Below, piece after piece: positions 21,220 to 24,222 of a stretch of 24,222 nucleotides of DNA (positions are counted from its first letter, which is position 1; each line of letters starts with the position of its first letter). The DNA lies in assembly GCA_026770585.1 (NCBI GenBank), contig MU646624.1, positions 379,428 to 403,649 on the forward strand, given 5' to 3'. Source of the DNA: Baffinella frigidus (lineage: Eukaryota > Cryptophyceae > Cryptomonadales > Baffinellaceae). The translations under genes were made by a program, and so were the position numbers. The notes beneath the pieces are model-generated. The model was not told where the DNA came from and ran no database searches. It saw only the letters and a list, made by a program, of their open reading frames with translations.

Positions 21220-21500
21220 CTTTACTGAAGCCAACTGAAGCCCTCACATGCCCTCTCTGTAGGTCGTACTCAGACACAGCCTCGGTGGGGGTGCATGCGT
21301 ACAGGAGTACCTCACTCATAAGAAACCGCCCCCCCCCTGAGACCCTACAGTAGGCCTATGCCTAGGGCCCTATGGTGGTTGTTGGGGGGGGGGCGGTTTC
21401 TGATGAGCGAGGTACCCCTGCACTAAAGCCAACGAGGCCTCACTTGACCTCTCTGCAGGTCCTACTCAGACACGGTCTCGGTGGGGATGCATGCGTACAT
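21220..21500 (+). repeat. Tandem duplication with TCTCTGCAG|GTC(C/G)TACTCAGACAC, split by a family A copy
   Basis: GAAGCCAACTGAAGCCCTCA ... CGTACTCAGACACAGCCTCG (21229-21300) and AAAGCCAACGAGGCCTCACT ... CCTACTCAGACACGGTCTCG (21425-21500). Both go on to TGCATGCGTAC. One frame reads SYSDT(A/V)SVG(V/M)HAY after a CTCTCTG(C/T)AG acceptor-like site, so it may be an exon fragment, but no donor is seen. Confidence 0.65.
21302..21420. mobile_element. Family A MITE copy (right TA lost)
   Basis: 119 bp. TA at 21300-21301, while the right flank is CA. Inserted after GCATGCG; the tandem copy at about 21490 reads GCATGCGTACATGG without it. Left arm CAGGAGTACCTCACTCATAA has two changes. Confidence 0.88.
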
Positions 21501-21525
21501 GGCGGCCATGTTGGTAGCAATAAAC

Positions 21526-21567
<42 letters not shown>

Positions 21568-21592
21568 CACTCTCTCTCTCGCTCTCTCTCTT
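21526..21592. repeat. CT microsatellite
   Basis: Long CT run with a CGCTGTCA interruption. Poly-RE/LS frames are artefacts. Confidence 0.95.
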
Positions 21593-21604
21593 GATTACAC
21601 TCAC

Positions 21605-21690
21605 TCGCAAGCCCGACAGGGCCCAATTGAACATGCACGGGCATCACTCCTGATCGAGAGCGTGCGCAGTGCCTCGCCAGGTTGCTGGAC
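21605..21690 (+). other. Exon-like segment RQGPIEHARASLLIESVRSA
   Basis: After CACTCGCAAG the + strand has an open frame RQGPIEHARASLLIESVRSA ending in CTCGCCAG|GTTGCTGG, a donor-like site. The peptide is helical in composition. A second copy of GTGCGCAGTGCCTCGC at 21769 leads instead into the dispersed module. Support for coding is weak. Confidence 0.3.
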
Positions 21691-21789
21691 TGCGAGAAGG
21701 TCGCGCCTCCTTGAGCGAGGTACAGGGCTTACTCGAGCATAAGGTCACACAATAAAAGGTCACACACCGTGCGCAGTGCCTCGCACCGG

Positions 21790-21890
21790 GGGGCCTGAAT
21801 GTGATCCGAAAGGAAGCAGGCTTTTCTGCAGAACCAGTTCCGGTGTCCGCCTATGTTGGGAGCTCGAAGAACCTAAAGGACCTAAAGGCC
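21790..21890 (+). repeat. Dispersed module copy
   Basis: GGGGGCCTGAATGTGATCCG, AAAGGAAGCAGGC, then TTTTCTGCAGAACCAGTTCC, TATGTTGGGAGCTCGAAGAA and CCTAAAGGACCTAAAGG. The copy at 23345 continues in the same way into the zinc-finger fragment. Confidence 0.85.
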
Positions 21891-21917
21891 TCTTCACTTG
21901 CATACATCTTTGCCAAT

Positions 21918-22020
21918 CTATGCTGAGTGGTCGGGGCGAGAGAAGGACTCCGAGCAGGCCTTGCTCCAGGTGGTGCAGGGGTAGGGGCGGTCGCCATCGT
22001 GGGCGACACCCTTCTCGCAG
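21918..22020 (-). pseudogene. Decayed C2H2 zinc-finger fragment, copy 1
   Basis: On the minus strand one frame reads CEKGVAHDGDRPYPCTTWSK and then ACSESFSRPDHSA before a TAG. HDGDRPYPC matches the classical H(T)GE(R/K)PY-C linker between C2H2 zinc fingers, a DNA-binding fold. The second zinc cysteine (CxxC) is replaced by Trp (TTW) and no His pair follows, so the finger cannot bind zinc in the usual way. A near-identical copy lies at 23476-23767 with the same Trp, so the substitution predates the duplication. No start or upstream fingers are present. Confidence 0.5.
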
Positions 22021-22056
22021 TTCTTGCTTCGCAGTGCAAGAACTGCGAGAAGGGTG
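22008..22056. repeat. Hairpin ACCCTTCTCGCAGTTCTTGC / complement
   Basis: Twenty-base arms ACCCTTCTCGCAGTTCTTGC and GCAAGAACTGCGAGAAGGGT around TTCGCAGT. The right arm on the + strand reads CKNCEKGA, the inverted copy of the zinc-finger sequence. Confidence 0.9.
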
Positions 22057-22086
22057 CGCCTCGGTACCCCTGTAGGTCCTTTAGTA

Positions 22087-22203
22087 CAGGGGTACCTCGA
22101 TTACAAGAAAACGTCACCCCCCTAGGACGACCATAGGGCCCTAGGCATAGGCCTACTGTAGGGTCCTACGGGAAGGCATTTTCTTGTAATCGAGGTACCC
22201 CTG
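22087..22203. mobile_element. Family A MITE subfamily (TCGATTACAAGAAAA arms), TA flanks
   Basis: 117 bp. TA at 22085-22086 and 22204-22205. Outer CAGGGGTACCTCG is as in other copies, but the inner arm is ATTACAAGAAAA on the left and TTTTCTTGTAAT on the right instead of CTCATAAGAAAC / complement. Confidence 0.92.
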
Positions 22204-22240
22204 TAGGTGTCCTGGACTAGGTCCTCACACGAGAGCCGTA

Positions 22241-22350
22241 CAGGGGTACCTCGCTCGTAAGAAACTGTCTCCCCCCTAGGACCACCGTAGGGCCCTAGAG
22301 ACATAGGTAGGGCCATAGAGACATACATGTAGCCTACTGTAGGGTCCTAA
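22241..22350. mobile_element. Family A MITE missing its right arm
   Basis: TA at 22239-22240, CAGGGGTACCTCGCTCGTAA, then a centre with GAGACATA repeated twice. It ends at GGGTCCTAA, where the next element starts with AGGGGTACCTCGC. Confidence 0.8.
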
Positions 22351-22467
22351 AGGGGTACCTCGCTCATAAGAAACCGCCCACCCACCTAGGACCATCGTAG
22401 GGCCCTAGGCATAGGCCTACTGTAGGGTCCTAGGGGGGGGCTCTTTCTTATGAGCGAGGTACCCCTG
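22351..22467. mobile_element. Family A MITE in serial array
   Basis: 117 bp, missing the first C. The right arm CTTATGAGCGAGGTACCCCTG is followed by TA (22468-22469), which is the left TA of the next element. Confidence 0.88.
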
Positions 22468-22469
22468 TA

Positions 22470-22593
22470 CAGGGCACTTCGCTCATAAGAAACTGCCCCC
22501 CGCCATAGGACCACCGTAAGGCCCTAGATAGACCTACTGTAGGGGCCTAGGGGGGCGAGGTTTCTTATGTTCTAAATGAGCGAGGTACCCCTG
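22470..22593. mobile_element. Family A MITE in serial array
   Basis: 124 bp, CAGGGCACTTCGCTCATAAG ... GAGCGAGGTACCCCTG, TA at 22594-22595. A small insertion (GTTCTAA) lies within the right arm. Confidence 0.85.
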
Positions 22594-22639
22594 TAGGGCG
22601 GTGTGATCTTCTTCGCAAGTAACCCCTGGAACCCCTGCC

Positions 22640-22696
22640 AAGGGTCCTATGGTGGTCCTAGGGGGGGGGCAGTTTCTTATGAGCGAGGTATCTCTG
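22640..22696. mobile_element. Right-half fragment of family A
   Basis: AAGGGTCCTATGGTGGTCCT, G-run, TTTCTTATGAGCGAGGTATC, TCTG. The left half is absent. Confidence 0.75.
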
Positions 22697-22728
22697 TGTG
22701 CTGGACGCTGTTCTGGTAACGACGGGTA

Positions 22729-22846
22729 CAGGGGTACTTCGCTCATAAAAAAGCGCCCCCCCCTAGGACCCTACAGTAGGACTATGCCTAGGGCCCTATG
22801 GTGGTCTGAGGGGGGGTGGGCGTTTCTTATAAGCGAGGTACCCCTG
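22729..22846. mobile_element. Family A MITE copy, TA flanks
   Basis: 118 bp. TA at 22727-22728 and 22847-22848. CAGGGGTACTTCGCTCATAA ... TTATAAGCGAGGTACCCCTG. Confidence 0.92.
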
Positions 22847-22849
22847 TAG

Positions 22850-23090
22850 TGGAGAACGCGTCGTCACCTAGGGTTGAAGAGAGACCTTGATTTGCCCCTG
22901 TGCAGGGATACCTCGCCAACACCCTTGTTCGAGGGTCGGTCGGTCGGTTAAACTCTGGGGATACTACATGTACCCTGTGTAGGCCTTCCGCCAGATAAAC
23001 AAACGCGAGATTTAATCAATCTTAATTTAATCAATTAAGAATACGCAGGCCCCAAATCAGGTGCGGGTTCTTAAGGTGTGGGTTCTTGTA
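22850..23090. other. Mostly unassigned stretch
   Basis: Contains a possible family A end trace (CAGGGATACCTCGCC at about 22902) and an AT-rich patch TTAATCAATCTTAATTTAATCAATTAAG (23013-23040, two TTAATCAAT words). No gene seen. Confidence 0.35.
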
Positions 23091-23133
23091 GGGTCCTAGG
23101 AGGAGGCGCTTTATTGTGAGCGAGGTATCCCTG
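23091..23133. mobile_element. Right-half fragment of family A
   Basis: GGGTCCTAGGAGGAGGCGCT, TTATTGTGAGCGAGGTATCC, CTG then TA. It matches the right half at 21095-21137. Confidence 0.8.
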
Positions 23134-23225
23134 TAGGTCCTTTAGGTCCTTTAGGTTTTGATTTCGCCCAACATAGCCCAACGACACGCCCTTCCGTAGA
23201 AAAGACTGCAAAGAAAGAATTTTTG
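23134..23225. repeat. Dispersed module, reverse orientation copy
   Basis: GGTCCTTTAGGTCCTTTAGG, CGCCCAACATAGCCCAACGA, CGCCCTTCCGTAGAAAAGAC. Pairs loosely with the direct copy at 23345-23445, so 23134-23445 is a large imperfect inverted repeat. Confidence 0.85.
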
Positions 23226-23344
23226 CTTTCGGAAAGTACCTAAAGGGGCCGCGGGTGTGAGTGCGCTCTCCTTCTTCCGCCGTGCCTTCCGATCGCGAAT
23301 GAGCCACGTAGGAGTGCCGGTTTCTGCCGCGATCTTCTGCACCG

Positions 23345-23445
23345 GGGGGCCTGAATGTCATCCGAAAAGAAGCAATGCCTTTTCTGCAGAACCACTTCCG
23401 GTGTCCGTCTATGTTGGGAGCTCGAAGAACCTATAGGACCTAAAA
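23345..23445 (+). repeat. Dispersed module copy
   Basis: GGGGCCTGAATGTCATCCGA, AAGAAGCAATGCCTTTTCTG, CTATGTTGGGAGCTCGAAGA, CCTATAGGACCTAAAAG, then CCTCTTCACTTGCATACATC as at 21892. Confidence 0.85.
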
Positions 23446-23475
23446 GCCTCTTCACTTGCATACATCTTTACCAAT

Positions 23476-23767
23476 CTATGCTGAGTGGTCGGGGCGAGAG
23501 AAGGACTCCGAGAAGGCCTTGCTCCAGGTGGTGCAGGGGTAGGGGCGGTCGCCATCGTGGGAAGGCACACGCTGGTGTGCCACCTGAAGGTGGCCCGGCT
23601 GCGCCAGATTTTGCCTGTCTGACGAAAAAAGACTTCAGGTGGCCCGGCTGCGAGAAGGCTTTGCCGCACCAGGTGCACTCCAAGACAAGCTTGCCCCCCA
23701 CCCCTTCCTTCGCTAGAGGGGTCTTCCCTCCCCGCTTGCGTCCCACCATCGTGGACAGATGTGGCAC
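23476..23767 (-). pseudogene. Decayed C2H2 zinc-finger gene fragment, copy 2
   Basis: Read on the minus strand from 23767, one frame gives MPHLSTMVGRKRGGKTPLAK and then LVLECTWCGKAFSQPGHLK, a good C2H2 finger start (C-x2-C, conserved Lys-Ala-Phe and Leu). The zinc histidines are missing; SFFVRQ follows. After a one-base shift another frame continues AQPGHLQVAHQRVPSHDGDR, PYPCTTWSKAFSESFSRPDH and stops. It therefore holds two partial fingers joined by the usual HxGxRPYxC linker, broken by a frameshift and with Trp for the second Cys. AQPGHL occurs in both frames, so part of a finger is duplicated. Such proteins bind DNA; this copy looks non-functional unless an intron joins the frames. Confidence 0.55.
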
Positions 23768-23836
23768 AAACTAAAAAAAGAGCAAAGAAAAAATGACCTT
23801 TGAGACAACCTGGACTCCACTTTAAGATCCTCAAAG

Positions 23837-24222
23837 CCAAACGCTAAAATCCCAAACCCCAAACCCTAAACCCTAAACCCTAAACCCTAAACCCTCAACC
23901 CTCAACCCTGAACCCTCAACCCTAAACCCTGAACCCTAAACCCACGAACCTAAACCCTAAACCCTGAACCCTGCACCCTCAAACCTCAACCCTAAACCCC
24001 ACCATAACCCCTAAACCCTAAACCCTGAACCCTAAACCCTAAACCCTGAACACTCAACCCCTGAACCCTAAACCTTCAACCCTCAACCCTCAACCCTCAA
24101 CCTTCAACCCTCAACATTAAAATCTAAAACCCCACCATAAACCCTAAACCCTGAACTCCGAACCCTGAACCCTGAACCCTGAACCCTGATCCCTCAACCC
24201 TCAACCCTCAACCCTCAACCCT
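23837..24222. repeat. Degenerate CCCTAAA/CCCTGAA/CCCTCAA tract to the window end
   Basis: Seven-base periodicity throughout. CCCTAAA is most common at first, and CCCTCAA and CCCTGAA increase towards the end. The C-strand runs left to right, the wrong orientation for a right-hand chromosome end, so it is an interstitial tract or the next intron/spacer. Confidence 0.92.

Noticed and set aside
23409-23840. 143-codon minus-strand frame overlapping the zinc-finger fragment
   Set aside because: It is the frame shifted relative to the CTWCGKAF and GDRPYPC frames, so it is a shadow.

Overview
This window looks like nuclear DNA of a eukaryote with the plant/algal telomere-type heptamer CCCTAAA/TTTAGGG, most likely an alga or other photosynthetic protist (dinoflagellate, haptophyte, chromerid or similar). 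The sequence alone does not settle the lineage. There are no bacterial operons, no tRNA or rRNA I can see, and no long intact gene. Nearly all longer open frames are read-through of tandem repeats (for example TPYTLHP, the translation of the TGTAGGG heptamer).

Three kinds of material are interleaved. (1) Short exon-like modules on the + strand, bounded by AG and GT, GC-rich and often tandemly duplicated. Several predict charged, leucine-rich, coiled-coil-like peptides: ARVAGLEEELRHLRSQ at 8060-8107, LEGANRTVEQSQSR... at 9457-9525, a 51-codon module at 13084-13236, and AHIEAQLNK... at 17259-17354. These four are whole multiples of three. They may be exons of one large repetitive coiled-coil gene or its remains, but I cannot prove transcription. 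(2) Telomere-like heptamer tracts (1.2-2.3 kb, 4.4-4.8 kb, 8.6-8.9 kb, 19.4-19.9 kb, 23.8-24.2 kb), which often occupy the presumptive introns. (3) Many 100-180 bp non-autonomous inverted-repeat elements (MITE/foldback type).

The MITEs are the most interesting content. A 4-bp-target-duplication group lies between 3.4 and 15.6 kb (3426, 6696, 8310, 10065, 10298, 11331, 12466, 14771, 15446). Most have one end starting TCAT and the other TAAT. A second 4-bp group starts CCACG/CACG (17891, 18791). A group at 16519 and 17395 has 2-bp duplications. Two TA-flanked families follow: A (CAGGGGTACCTCGC ends, about nine near-complete copies from 16.2 to 22.9 kb) and B (TCCCTTAAGTG ends). Several insertions can be compared with an uninterrupted copy of the same site inside the window. 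Internal core sequences are shared between elements whose arms, and even target-duplication lengths, differ.

Layout: 1-235 CCGAAAC-type repeats; 230-1160 a tandem macro-repeat with CCGGATATAT palindromic satellite; 1.2-2.3 kb TGTAGGG tracts; 2.4-3.75 kb exon array; 4.0-4.2 kb foldback; 4.4-5.4 kb heptamers and duplicated segments; 5.45-5.95 kb CTT microsatellite and tandem duplication; 6.0-6.9 kb nested palindromes; 7.0-8.3 kb heptad minisatellite and about 260-bp tandem exon units; 8.6-9.6 kb heptamers and LEGANRT repeats; 9.6-12.8 kb MITEs and duplicated fragments; 12.8-15.3 kb nine copies of a coiled-coil exon end; 15.3-18.4 kb duplicated exon/intron units with MITEs; 18.4-23.8 kb A/B MITE arrays, a dispersed ~80-bp module and decayed C2H2 zinc-finger fragments on the minus strand; 23.8 kb to the end, degenerate telomere-like repeats.
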